From NCBI RefSeq assembly GCF_947259545.1, contig NZ_CAMYMK010000009.1, positions 124,001 through 188,000 of the forward strand: DNA of 64,000 bases. Reading direction: 5' to 3'. A model generated the notes under the pieces. The model searched no databases. It was not told the DNA's origin and saw only the letters and a program-made list of their open reading frames with translations. The stretch comes from an uncultured Marinobacter sp. Lineage in GTDB: Bacteria; Pseudomonadota; Gammaproteobacteria; Pseudomonadales; Oleiphilaceae. Both the position numbers and the translations under genes were made by a program. Shown in pieces: positions 9,165-17,777 of this stretch. Each line of letters begins with the position of its first letter. Within the stretch, counting starts at the first letter, position 1.

Positions 9165-9304
9165 GGCATCTATCCCGTGTGTTTGAGATCAGGGTAGCAG
9201 TGGTCATGGGGGCTGTCCTCAGGGAGCACTCGAATTCCCTGTTGATGCTGTCAAAAACAACTTGCCAACCTCCGGGTGCTGTATAAAATGCAACCAACAT
9301 AACC

Positions 9305-10138
9305 ATGCACCCAATCCACATGAAACTGGTTTCCTTTGATATTTTCCGAACCCTCGGCTTCCCCAACACCACCACCCTCAAGCCCGAGCAGTTCCTGGCC
9401 CACAAGGAACTCCTGAAAGAGGCGGACTGGGTGTTGTTCCCGGAATACTGGCAACTCAATGCCCTGGTGCATGGTCTCAAGTGCCGGGTATTTCCAAGCA
9501 TTGCCAGCTATCGCATCGGTCACGACAAGGTGGAGATGACCCGGGCATTTCAGACCATAGCGCCGGAGCATACGCCGTGGACCATGATCGAAGCCAACGG
9601 CCCGCAGGAGCGGGAACTGATCTGGGACGCGATGGTGCATCCCTTTGTGGCCAAGCTGCCGAAAGCCAGCATGGGCGAAGGGGTCTGGCTGATTGAAACG
9701 CGGGAAGACTGGCACCGCTACTGCGAACGGACCGATGTGCTGTACGCACAGGAATACCTGCCTCTGGACCGGGACGCGCGGGTGGTGGTTGTCGGCGACC
9801 GGGTTTTGACCGCCTACTGGCGAACTCAGGCAGATCAGGGGTTTTACAATAACGTTGCCCGGGGCGGCCGTATTGATACCAGCCCGGTACCTTCGGTGAT
9901 GACGGATCTGGCGCTGCGTCTGGCGAAAGAGCTGGAGGTGGACCACGCCGGTTTCGACATCGCCCTGGTGGAGGGCTATCCCTATGTCCTGGAGTTTAAC
10001 CGGTTGTTTGGCAACCAGGGCCTGGGTCAGGGCTGCGAGTTACAGCAAGCCATTCTCGATTACCTGCATCACCAGACCGAGCCGAAGGATCCGGATGGCC
10101 CAACCGATCCGACACCACTCTGGCCCGTGGCAGTCTAG
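9305..10138 (+). CDS. ATP-grasp domain protein of unknown substrate
   Basis: 277 aa. The C-terminal two thirds look like an ATP-grasp ligase: KLPKASMGEGVW as the glycine-rich loop, EYLPLDRDARVVVVGD, then DHAGFDIALVEGYPYVLEFNRLFGN with the metal-binding E and N near the end, similar to RimK/glutathione synthetase-like enzymes. The substrate cannot be deduced. ATG 9305 and ATG 9320 are both possible; neither has a Shine-Dalgarno sequence. A TATAAA box at 9282-9287 would place transcription start within about 10-25 nt of the start codon, so the message may be nearly leaderless. Confidence 0.7.
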   Translation: MHPIHMKLVSFDIFRTLGFPNTTTLKPEQFLAHKELLKEADWVLFPEYWQLNALVHGLKCRVFPSIASYRIGHDKVEMTRAFQTIAPEHTPWTMIEANGPQERELIWDAMVHPFVAKLPKASMGEGVWLIETREDWHRYCERTDVLYAQEYLPLDRDARVVVVGDRVLTAYWRTQADQGFYNNVARGGRIDTSPVPSVMTDLALRLAKELEVDHAGFDIALVEGYPYVLEFNRLFGNQGLGQGCELQQAILDYLHHQTEPKDPDGPTDPTPLWPVAV

Positions 10139-10228
10139 GCCCATCACACGTTAGAAAAAGTCGCCCTGTTATGGGTAGATATGCGCATATCCGGACTTGG
10201 GGAAAAGCCCGATGATCGCGCCAATACC

Positions 10229-10263
10229 GGGGGGCTGCAGCCAGGCTGTAGCGCCCCTTTTTT
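10229..10263 (+). terminator. intrinsic terminator in the leader of the decarboxylase gene
   Basis: Stem GCTGCAGC (10234-10241) with GCTGTAGC (10245-10252) around a CAG loop, extended by GGGG/CCCC across one mismatch, followed by six T (10258-10263). It lies 90 bp after the ATP-grasp stop and only 35 bp before the decarboxylase ATG at 10298. That leaves almost no room for a separate promoter after it, so it may act as an attenuator. Confidence 0.8.
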
Positions 10264-10297
10264 ATGCCTGTTTGCCTACTGGAGGGAAACACCACCC

Positions 10298-11473
10298 ATG
10301 ACCGAGTCTGCCCACGCTCACATCGCCGATTACTACGACGCCGAGACCTTTGCCCGTATCAAGGCATTTGCCGATACCAAAGAAACCCCGTGCGTGGTGA
10401 TCGACACCGCCACCATCGACCGTCAGTACAACGAACTGGTGGAAGGTTTTCCGTACGCCAACGTTTACTATGCGGTAAAGGCCAATCCGGCGCCGCAGGT
10501 TCTGACCATGCTGCGTGATAAGGGGGCCAGTTTCGACATCGCCTCGGTGTATGAGCTGGACAAGGTCATGGCGCTGGGCGTGACCGGTGATCGCATCAGC
10601 TACGGCAACACCATCAAGAAGGCCCGGGACATCCGTACCTTCTACGAGAAGGGTGTGCGCCTGTTTGCTACCGATTCCGAAGCGGACCTGCGTAATATTG
10701 CCAAGGCCGCCCCGGGCTCGAAGGTGTATGTGCGTATCCTGACGGAAGGCACGCTGACGGCGGACTGGCCGTTGTCCCGCAAGTTTGGCTGCCAGACCGA
10801 CATGGCCATGGACCTGCTGATTCTGGCCCGTGATCTGGGACTGGTGCCCTACGGTGTGTCTTTCCACGTGGGCTCCCAGCAGCGTGAAATCGGCGCCTGG
10901 GACGCCGCCCTGGGTAAGGTAAAGGTCATCTTTGAACGCCTGAAGGAAGAAGACGGCATTGAGCTTCAGATGATCAACATGGGCGGAGGATTTCCGGCGA
11001 ATTACATTACCCGCACCAACGAGTTGAAGGTATATGCGGAAGAAATCGCCCGATTTCTGCAGGAAGATTTTGGTGACGACCTGCCCGAAATTATTATCGA
11101 GCCCGGCCGTTCGCTGATTTCCAATGCCGGTGTGCTGGTGAGTGAAGTGGTGCTGATTTCCCGTAAATCACGGACCGCCCTGCACCGCTGGGTCTATACC
11201 GATGTGGGCAAGTTTTCGGGCCTGATCGAGACACTCGACGAGTCCATCAAGTTTCCGATCTGGACCGAGAAGGTGGGCGAAGGCGAAGACTGCGTCATCG
11301 CCGGCCCCACCTGCGACAGCGCGGATATCATGTATGAGCATCACAAGTATCCGCTGCCTTTGAATCTGGCGATTGGCGACCGGATGTATTGGCTTTCTAC
11401 AGGTGCCTACACAACGACCTACAGCGCGGTGGAGTTCAACGGTTTTCCCCCGCTAAAAGACTATTACATCTGA
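10298..11473 (+). CDS. PLP-dependent ornithine/lysine decarboxylase (fold type III)
   Basis: 391 aa. Alanine-racemase-type PLP barrel with the cofactor lysine in YAVKANP (near residue 50), the HVGSQ segment, the glycine-rich phosphate loop GGGFP, EPGRS, and the active-site cysteine region GPTCDSADIMYE. This is the Orn/Lys/DAP decarboxylase group 2, most like the SpeC-type ornithine/lysine decarboxylases of Pseudomonas that make putrescine or cadaverine; substrate choice cannot be settled by eye. Start chosen at ATG 10298 with GGAGG upstream. The frame stays open back to an ATG at 10181, across the leader terminator. Confidence 0.88.
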   Translation: MTESAHAHIADYYDAETFARIKAFADTKETPCVVIDTATIDRQYNELVEGFPYANVYYAVKANPAPQVLTMLRDKGASFDIASVYELDKVMALGVTGDRISYGNTIKKARDIRTFYEKGVRLFATDSEADLRNIAKAAPGSKVYVRILTEGTLTADWPLSRKFGCQTDMAMDLLILARDLGLVPYGVSFHVGSQQREIGAWDAALGKVKVIFERLKEEDGIELQMINMGGGFPANYITRTNELKVYAEEIARFLQEDFGDDLPEIIIEPGRSLISNAGVLVSEVVLISRKSRTALHRWVYTDVGKFSGLIETLDESIKFPIWTEKVGEGEDCVIAGPTCDSADIMYEHHKYPLPLNLAIGDRMYWLSTGAYTTTYSAVEFNGFPPLKDYYI

Positions 11474-11489
11474 CCGGGAGTTTGTCCGC

Positions 11490-11571
11490 GGGGCGGGGTG
11501 TCTTTTCCTCGGGGAAAAATAACTCGCTTTGCTCAGACATCTTTTTCCCGGCGGAAAAGACACCCCGCCCC
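11490..11571 (+). repeat. variable-arm hairpin repeat, copy C
   Basis: Perfect 19-bp inverted repeat (11490-11508 and 11553-11571), outer end GGGGCGGGGTG, around a 44-nt centre with AACTCGCTTTGCTCAGACA at 11521-11539 and an inner GGGAAAAA/TTTTTCCC pairing. It lies between two convergent genes (decarboxylase and MFS), 16 bp after the first stop codon, where it could work as a two-way terminator. The arm sequence differs from those of copies A and B while the centre is conserved. Confidence 0.85.
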
Positions 11572-11612
11572 ACGGCCTTTCGGCCATTGGTGATGGAGTC
11601 CTTTTGCAAGGA

Positions 11613-12815
11613 TCAGCTTTCGGGCTGGTCCTTTTTTCGTTTCAGATCCAGGGTGAAAGCCAGAGGGAGGACCAGGACGCTGTAGGCGACGATGGTGAGG
11701 ATGGCGTGGCGGGCATCGCCGGTCCAGTCGGCCAACAGGCCTCCCAGCATCGGAACGGAGAAGGCCATGGTGTAGCCGACCAGGAAGGTGCCGGCAGAGA
11801 GGCGGCCGGTTTCCTGTGACGCGGTGACCAGCGGTGGCACGGCGACCAGCAAAATTAGCAGGATGCCGGCAGTGAGGCTCATAAGAGTGGCACTGGCGAT
11901 GGTCCACCAGCCGGTGAAGGTGATGGCGCCCAGGGTGCCGATAATGCTCAGGGTGGCAGTGATGATGATCGCGGAGCGGCGCCCTACCCAGACTCTGGCC
12001 ATCTTGAGCATGATCAGGGAGGCGAAGACCTGGGCGATGTTGTACCAGAACAGGGCGTCGGCGAGTTTGTTGAACTGGCCTTGTCGTTCCAGCAGGTTGC
12101 CCATGTAGGCATTGAGACCGAAGAACATGGAACCGGAGAGGCCGAGGAGCAGGCCAACCTTCAGGGTCAGCGGGTTGCTCCAGTCTGGTAGCCAGGCGAC
12201 TTTGCCCACTGGTTTTGCCCGGTCTCTTTTGGGCAGGTACAAGGTAGCAGCGACGAGAAGGGCTGGAAGTGACCAAGCCAGCATAGTGGCACGCCAACTG
12301 TTGTCCAGCAGCGGCATCAGCACCGGTAAGGTAATCCCCGCCCCAATAAATTCGCCCATCAACATGCCATTCATGTAGATGGCAGAACCCAGGGCCAGGT
12401 GATGGGGTTCCAGCCAGCGCGGCAGCAGTGCGGGCAGGGCCGGTTGCATCATTGCGACCCCCAGGCCCATGACGGCGCTGGCGAGCATCAGGGTGAAGGT
12501 GTCCGGCACCAGACCCCGCCCGGCGGAGCCAATGACCATGATCAGCATGGCCAGCGCCAGGGTATTGCGCGGACCGATGCGGGCGATGGCCAGGGATCCG
12601 GGCATGGAACCGATGGCCAGCATCAGGATGGGCAAGGTGGTCAGGGCCCCGGTCAGTGCCTGGGACAGGGCCAGTTCGTCACTGATGAAGGGGGCCAGTG
12701 GCGGGGCGACGAGTATCGGTATGCGCAGGTATACGCCGGCGAGCCAAAGCAGCACCTCCACCGGAAGCAGCTTTGCCTGCGGTGGCGGTGTGGTAGTGCC
12801 CGAGAGTTCAGCCAC
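11613..12815 (-). CDS. MFS transporter, CynX/NimT type
   Basis: 400 aa with 12 predicted membrane helices and the CynX/NimT-like opening (LRIPILVAPPLAPFI) followed by GSMPGSLAIARIGPRN. These carriers move small organic anions or related solutes such as cyanate or 2-nitroimidazole; the substrate here is unknown. It starts 11 bp after the ectC stop codon in the same direction, so the two are almost certainly one transcript. That makes ectoine or a related compound a candidate substrate, which is inference from position only. Confidence 0.82.
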   Translation of the reverse strand: MAELSGTTTPPPQAKLLPVEVLLWLAGVYLRIPILVAPPLAPFISDELALSQALTGALTTLPILMLAIGSMPGSLAIARIGPRNTLALAMLIMVIGSAGRGLVPDTFTLMLASAVMGLGVAMMQPALPALLPRWLEPHHLALGSAIYMNGMLMGEFIGAGITLPVLMPLLDNSWRATMLAWSLPALLVAATLYLPKRDRAKPVGKVAWLPDWSNPLTLKVGLLLGLSGSMFFGLNAYMGNLLERQGQFNKLADALFWYNIAQVFASLIMLKMARVWVGRRSAIIITATLSIIGTLGAITFTGWWTIASATLMSLTAGILLILLVAVPPLVTASQETGRLSAGTFLVGYTMAFSVPMLGGLLADWTGDARHAILTIVAYSVLVLPLAFTLDLKRKKDQPES

Positions 12816-12826
12816 GGTGGCGGGGC

Positions 12827-13222
12827 TTAAACGTCGCTGGTATCCAGAGTGTAAGCACCGTCTTCGTCATGGACTTCGCGGCCGGTGACGGGCGGGTTGA
12901 AGGCGCAGATCAGGCGCATGTCTTCGGTTCCGCCGCGGAGGGTATGGGGGTCGTTCTTGTCCAGTGCGTACAGAGTGCCGTCGGAAATCTCGTGGGTTTC
13001 GCCGGTTTCCTTGTCCAGGATGGTGCCGTTGCCGGCGACGCAATACACGGCTTCAAGGTGATTTTTATACCAAAGGTTCAGCTCGGCCCCGGCAGGGATA
13101 ATGGTCTCGTGGAATGAAAAGCCCATGCCGTCTTTCTTGAGCAGCATGCGGCGACTGGTCCAGCCCGGCCCGGTTACTTCGCGTTCAGTGCCGATGATGT
13201 CCTCAACTCGTACAATTTTCAT
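12827..13222 (-). CDS. ectC: L-ectoine synthase, solitary copy
   Basis: 131 aa, full length for EctC, the cupin enzyme that cyclises N-gamma-acetyl-diaminobutyrate to ectoine. The iron ligands known for the family are all present: E57, Y85 and H93; the C-terminal signature [15 protein letters not shown] is intact. The ribosome site is GAGGG. What is odd is the setting: no ectA (acetyltransferase), ectB (aminotransferase) or ask lies nearby; upstream is a GTPase gene and downstream an MFS gene 11 bp away. It is either a second copy, a salvage enzyme fed with precursor from outside, or an enzyme with a different substrate. Confidence 0.93.
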   Translation of the reverse strand: MKIVRVEDIIGTEREVTGPGWTSRRMLLKKDGMGFSFHETIIPAGAELNLWYKNHLEAVYCVAGNGTILDKETGETHEISDGTLYALDKNDPHTLRGGTEDMRLICAFNPPVTGREVHDEDGAYTLDTSDV

Positions 13223-13256
13223 AATTATCCCTCATTTTTTGATGGAGCAGTCTTTT

Positions 13257-13287
13257 AGTATACACACCCCGGTCAGGGCCGGTTCAA
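13257..13287 (-). promoter_or_regulatory. possible ectC promoter
   Basis: On the minus strand, TTGAAC (13282-13287) and TATACT (13257-13262) with a long 19-bp spacer, about 35 bp before the ectC start and overlapping the end of the GTPase gene. The -10 box is good, the spacing is poor, so confidence is low. Confidence 0.3.
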
Positions 13288-14703
13288 CCTCCAATCGTCG
13301 TAAACTGTCATCGCCTGCTCAATGGCGGCGACAAACGTAACCCGCTGACGATCGTCCGGTGTCCTGCGTTTACGGCACCGATCAAAGACCTTCTGGATGT
13401 CCTGGCGGCTTTTCCGGTCCAGGTTTTCCAGCCAGTGACTATCCGCTGGTGCCAGATCCAGCTGATCGCGACCGGCATGATTGCGGTGGCTGATATGCCA
13501 CCAGTGATCCACGGCCCGTCCCAATACAACATAGCCGAACTGACTGTCCTGTACAGGGCCGAAGGTGGCGGTTTTCAGCCCGTCCTGGAGGGCGCCGATC
13601 TTCAGCGCCGGCAGCGCCAGCCGATCGCCATAGAAATAGCTGCCGGCGGCGCCGAGAATGCCTCCCACCAGGGCAACCGTGCCCAGTGACGAACCGAAGG
13701 TGAGTGCGTCAATGCCGGCACCACCAACGGCACCGGCCCCAAAACCTGCGGTGGCCAGGTATCGCCGGCTGACAGCCCAGACACGGCGACTGTCCTCACT
13801 GAACAGGTCGTGGTCGCTATGCCACTCGAGTTCTGCCTCCTGACGTTGAATCCGTTTATGTTGGTACAGGTGTTCAATGGAGACCCGAAGGGTCTGCTCA
13901 CGTCGACGCTGATGCTGATACCAGCTGCGTCGCAGGGTGTCCGCGAGGGTCTGCTCGCTGGTTTCCGTGGCCTGATTGGTCGTCAGGGTGCGCTTTTCCT
14001 GGTAGGACATCATGTCTTCCAGGGCTTTGGCGATCAGTCGGGCGGCCTGGGTTTTCCGCTCCCTGCGCTGGTCCGCGAGAAAACCGGTGGCCTGCTCCAG
14101 AGGCGATTCCCAGGCCGGTTCCAGTTGGCCGAAGGCCCTCAGGAGGCTGAGATGTTGCTCAAAATGTGCGCGAACAGCGTCGAACTTGCGGACAACCTGA
14201 AAAAATTGACCAAGCGCGGCCTGCCAGGCATTGCTGTAATCGTCAGGACCAATACTGTTGATCAAGGCCAGGCTGGGGCGACCGGTCCAACGCAGAATGG
14301 TCATTTCCGCTTCGTGTTCTGCGCTGTAGGGCACCGACCCATCGACCACGTAGATGATGCCAGCCCCTTCAATCAGCGGGGTCAGCAGTTCGCACTCGTC
14401 AGTAAAGCGCGGGTCGTCGCGATGTTGGGTCACGAAAGCCGCGACGGTTTCGGCGCGATCCGAGGCGGATACACTGTGGGCATCCAGCCATTCCAGAACC
14501 CGTCTTGGGCGCTGGAACCCGGGGGTATCCACCAGTGTGTAGAGGGTTCTGCCATCGACGGTTAGCGGATAGGCCTGACGTTGACGGGTGGTGCCGGGCT
14601 CCAGGGCGATGGCGATGGCGTCGTTCTGGGACAGGGTCGCCACCACACTGGACTTGCCTTTGTTGGGATGGCCGACCACCGCAAAAACCGGAGTGTTGTC
14701 CAT
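13273..14703 (-). CDS. GTPase with DUF3482 domain
   Basis: 476 aa. N-terminal G domain: P-loop GHPNKGKSS (from residue 11), switch II DTPGF, and a later guanine-binding region at INS. The C-terminal half is the DUF3482 region and contains a glycine-rich hydrophobic hairpin (GFGAGAVGGAGIDALTFG and following), which suggests membrane association. It starts 3 bp after the DUF2868 gene, a pairing that is conserved in proteobacteria. Cellular role unknown; a membrane-linked GTPase system is inferred. Confidence 0.85.
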   Translation of the reverse strand: MDNTPVFAVVGHPNKGKSSVVATLSQNDAIAIALEPGTTRQRQAYPLTVDGRTLYTLVDTPGFQRPRRVLEWLDAHSVSASDRAETVAAFVTQHRDDPRFTDECELLTPLIEGAGIIYVVDGSVPYSAEHEAEMTILRWTGRPSLALINSIGPDDYSNAWQAALGQFFQVVRKFDAVRAHFEQHLSLLRAFGQLEPAWESPLEQATGFLADQRRERKTQAARLIAKALEDMMSYQEKRTLTTNQATETSEQTLADTLRRSWYQHQRRREQTLRVSIEHLYQHKRIQRQEAELEWHSDHDLFSEDSRRVWAVSRRYLATAGFGAGAVGGAGIDALTFGSSLGTVALVGGILGAAGSYFYGDRLALPALKIGALQDGLKTATFGPVQDSQFGYVVLGRAVDHWWHISHRNHAGRDQLDLAPADSHWLENLDRKSRQDIQKVFDRCRKRRTPDDRQRVTFVAAIEQAMTVYDDWRLNRP

Positions 14704-14706
14704 GGC

Positions 14707-16110
14707 TTACAACTCCCCCTGGCGGTACGGGTTGCGGGGAAACAATGGCGGAAGGCTGACGCAGGCGAAGTTGGTTCCGAATCGCTCGGTAAACCGCAGC
14801 CACTGTTGTACCTGGTGTGTGGGTGGCTCTTCCTGCCCCGAGGTGGTCAGCGGAACCACCGCTACGTGGCTGGCGGAGGGCCATAGTTCGCGGGCGTGCT
14901 GGAGAAAGTCCTGAAGCTCGGCAGTCGGTGGCTCCCAACTGCGGGTAACCACGATCACCGCGGGCCGGGTGATGGTCGCAAGGTGATCGGCGGCTTTCTC
15001 CAGTGTGTTCGTGTCGTCCTGAAGTGAGGCCCGGCCGCCAGCATGAAGCACCAGGGTATCGGGGCCATTGAGGGCATCCGGGAGCTCCGGTTCCCCGGCG
15101 CCGGCCCAGCAGATAACGGTGTCGCTTTCCGGAAGCGGCATCAGCTGACTGTTCGTGGTGGTATCCGGTTGGTGCTCGGCATCGTTATGGGCGTTGCCGG
15201 TTTCCAGTGTCGGCGTTTCCATCCGATAGTGTAATGCGATCAGCCCGGGGTGACGATCAAGCAGCCGACTGGCCCGTAATCGCAGATGGCCATCGGCAAG
15301 GATGGCCAGTATCAAACGCGGCAGCACGACATAGAAAACCCACGCCATGGTGACAAACGGCCACCAGTCACCCAGTCGGGCCGGGTCGCTGATGATGCCA
15401 CCGGTTTGGGCACGGAAGAAGCGGGTGGTCTCCACCAGATTGGCGTCGGGTACCGCGGCGGGCCAGAGCCATTGCCAGGGAGTTGCAATGGCCTGTACCA
15501 GGCCGAGGAATCGTTGGCTCTCGGTATTGAGGGTCGTGCTCCAGCCAAACGCCAGGTCCTGAACGACCACCATCACCAACAGCGTGAGCAAACCGCAGAC
15601 ACCAAATGCGAGACCGCCAACATGAGCAGCCCGGGCCATGAGTTGTGGTTGAAGCTGGCGCAGGCCCCTGACCGATTTCTGGTCGGAAAACCGGGACAGC
15701 AGCGGACGCCAGGGCTGCCATCCGGCAAAGGCCTGGAGTGTGGTTAAGCCTGCCAGCAGGCACTGGAGCAAGACAAAAGCGAGGATAACAGTAACGTTGA
15801 TGCGCTGGCCGCCCTCGTAAAACAACAGACCGAGCATGGTGAGGGCCCCCAGCGCAGAACCTGCCAGGATAAATCCCGTGATGATGCGACGCCAGGTTCC
15901 GAGGGCCGCATCGGCATTGGCTTCCCCTCCCTGCCCGCTTAAACGGGCCAGGTGAGCCAGCCAGTGTCGTGGGGAGGGGGAAACGCCGCGTTGTTGGCAA
16001 TCCAGGGCATATTTCCGGTCGCGCCTGTGCAGAAAAGCTGGAGGTTGCTCCTGATCACGGCGTACCTGGTCGTCAAATTCCAGCAACAGGCGGATGGCGG
16101 TATCGGTCAT
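14707..16110 (-). CDS. DUF2868 membrane protein
   Basis: 467 aa. The N-terminal RLLLEFDDQVRRDQEQPP and HRRDRKYA segments and about five membrane helices (roughly 95-120, 125-150, 185-210, 265-285 region) match the DUF2868 family. The C-terminal half is soluble, with LICWAGAGEPELPD-like and VVVTRSWEPP strands. It is upstream of the DUF3482 GTPase with only 3 bp between them, so the two probably form one system. Function not known. Confidence 0.8.
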   Translation of the reverse strand: MTDTAIRLLLEFDDQVRRDQEQPPAFLHRRDRKYALDCQQRGVSPSPRHWLAHLARLSGQGGEANADAALGTWRRIITGFILAGSALGALTMLGLLFYEGGQRINVTVILAFVLLQCLLAGLTTLQAFAGWQPWRPLLSRFSDQKSVRGLRQLQPQLMARAAHVGGLAFGVCGLLTLLVMVVVQDLAFGWSTTLNTESQRFLGLVQAIATPWQWLWPAAVPDANLVETTRFFRAQTGGIISDPARLGDWWPFVTMAWVFYVVLPRLILAILADGHLRLRASRLLDRHPGLIALHYRMETPTLETGNAHNDAEHQPDTTTNSQLMPLPESDTVICWAGAGEPELPDALNGPDTLVLHAGGRASLQDDTNTLEKAADHLATITRPAVIVVTRSWEPPTAELQDFLQHARELWPSASHVAVVPLTTSGQEEPPTHQVQQWLRFTERFGTNFACVSLPPLFPRNPYRQGEL

Positions 16111-16193
16111 TCAACGTCCCGGTGGCAAGTTCGGTAGGTCATCCCTATGAATGCTAGGATATAGGGATTCCGGCCACCGATACCAGACATACC

Positions 16194-16556
16194 ATGCCCC
16201 ACCATCTGATGAATCTCCGCCACGTTCCCGATGACGAGGCGGATGAAATCCGCGAATTGTTCGCATCCCATGACGTTCGCTACTATGAAACCCCGCCCAG
16301 TCGCTGGGGGATCAGCATGGGGGGCTTCTGGGTCCACGACGATGACGAGGCCGCCCGGGCCCGGACTTTGCTGGAAGAGTATCAGCAACAGCGCCGGACG
16401 CGACAGCGGACGGAATACGAGCACGAACTCGCGGCGGGCCGGGTCGGCGGCTTCTGGTTTCGGTTACGGCAAAAGCCCGTCAGGACGCTGGCCGCCTGCC
16501 TGGCCATCGTTGTCATCGCCGCCCTGAGCCTGCTGCCTTTCGTCAGAATTGGCTAG
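16194..16556 (+). CDS. DUF6164 family protein
   Basis: 120 aa. Starts with a small DUF2007-like domain (LRHVPDDEADEIRELF, then YYETPPSRWG) that looks like a signal-transducing ACT-like fold, a basic coiled middle, and one C-terminal membrane helix (about 98-116). Divergent from the DUF2868 gene across 83 bp. The last 14 bp overlap the end of the convergent hydrolase gene. Function unknown. Confidence 0.72.
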   Translation: MPHHLMNLRHVPDDEADEIRELFASHDVRYYETPPSRWGISMGGFWVHDDDEAARARTLLEEYQQQRRTRQRTEYEHELAAGRVGGFWFRLRQKPVRTLAACLAIVVIAALSLLPFVRIG

Positions 16557-17457
16557 GGCTACTGTCAGGAGGCAGGCTGTGCCGGCGCAGAAAGTCTGCC
16601 GCCCGCTCCACCGCCTGTCCCGCGGTCAGGAAACTGGTCAGGTGACCGCGAAGGTGCATCCGGTAGAGTTCATTGTCCACGTTGTTCGCTTGCAGTGTCT
16701 GCTGCAGCCGTTTCGCCTGAGTGAATGGCACCAGCATATCCATGCCGCCATGGAACAGGAAGAACGGGGGAGCGGATGGGGTGACATGGGTCACCGGCGA
16801 TGCCTGCCGGTAGATGTCGGGAATCTCCTGCTGTTCTCCTCCCAGGAACTGCTTGATCAGCCTGCCGGAATCAAACGCCTCCAAATCAGATGGTATTCCA
16901 CCGGCGACGACGGCAGTGGGACGAGTCGGGTCACCGCCATAAGGGTCGTTCAACGGGCTGTCGGAACTGGCAACCAGTGCCATCAGTGACACCAGGTGAG
17001 CGCCGGATGAGAAGCCAAAGGCACTGATGGCCGAGCGGTCCAGTCCGTATTCGCTGCTGTGCTGGTGAAGCCAGTGCATAGCGACCTGCATGTCGTGGAG
17101 CTGAGCGGGGAAGATGTACTTCGGCGCAAATCGATAATCGACGTTCATCACCGCGAATCCCTGACTGGCCAGGTCCTCGGCAATCCACGCCATATCCTTG
17201 CGGGAGCGCCGTTCCCATCCACCGCCATGCACCAGTAACACCGTGGCACGTTTGCCTTTGGTTTCGGGAAGATAGAGGTCGGCGTAGAGAGTCTGCGGCC
17301 ATTCCTCGGGGGTATAGGCAATATCGCTGAGCATGCGGAAATCGGTGTGGGGATGTTCCGGCGTGGATTCCGGTGCATCGGAATGAGTGGCACAGCCCCA
17401 CAGGCTGCTAATCATCAACAGCATGATTGTTATCCGGTAACGGAATGGGATGAACAT
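16543..17457 (-). CDS. alpha/beta hydrolase lipoprotein (esterase, BD-FAE/LipN-like)
   Basis: 304 aa. Signal peptide with lipobox LWGC (C22) points to a lipid-anchored protein. The oxyanion motif HGGGW is at 77-81 and the nucleophile elbow GFSSG puts the serine at residue 150; D and H of the triad follow in the expected order (FHGGMD region, then MHLRGH near the end). An esterase or lipase facing the periplasm or outer membrane is likely. It is the first gene on the left flank of the 3-hydroxybutyrate region, transcribed away from the porin gene; a role on polyester or oligomer substrates is possible but unproven. Confidence 0.82.
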   Translation of the reverse strand: MFIPFRYRITIMLLMISSLWGCATHSDAPESTPEHPHTDFRMLSDIAYTPEEWPQTLYADLYLPETKGKRATVLLVHGGGWERRSRKDMAWIAEDLASQGFAVMNVDYRFAPKYIFPAQLHDMQVAMHWLHQHSSEYGLDRSAISAFGFSSGAHLVSLMALVASSDSPLNDPYGGDPTRPTAVVAGGIPSDLEAFDSGRLIKQFLGGEQQEIPDIYRQASPVTHVTPSAPPFFLFHGGMDMLVPFTQAKRLQQTLQANNVDNELYRMHLRGHLTSFLTAGQAVERAADFLRRHSLPPDSSPSQF

Positions 17458-17777
17458 TATGAGCTCCCGCAGGGGTGAGTCGAGATTGGGTTATCAAGCT
17501 TTTACGCCGCGTGAGAGGGTTCGGATGCATATCAGGTCTGTGATTTCTCTCACATTTTACCGGGTCCACTGGCGACATGTCGGAAACTGAATTTCGGAAA
17601 AACCAGCGAAACCAGCAAGTTGTCATATGTCGCCTTTGTGATGACCCCGTTGCCAGGACATTCGAGGCTACCCTGCCAATCTGAACCTGAAATGGAGTGT
17701 TTAGGGTTCCGCCCCACAAACGACTCGGGCTTATCGCTCGGAGAACCAAATCCCGCGTGTCAAAAAGGAACTTAGCC
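17458..17777 (+). other. divergent intergenic region before the FadL-type porin gene
   Basis: 320 bp between the lipoprotein hydrolase and the porin. It has GGCGACAT (17570-17577) and ATGTCGCC (about 50 bp later) as inverted arms, plus an ACCAGC direct repeat between them. I find no good sigma-70 or sigma-54 promoter, and no copy of the 18-bp operator found at 22.3 and 26.1 kb. Probably carries the control region of the porin gene. Confidence 0.4.

Noticed and set aside
17458..17777. Sigma-54 promoter or 3HB operator before the porin gene
   Set aside because: No GG-N10-GC pair with a proper -24 box and no match to the 18-bp palindrome; only a loose inverted repeat was found.
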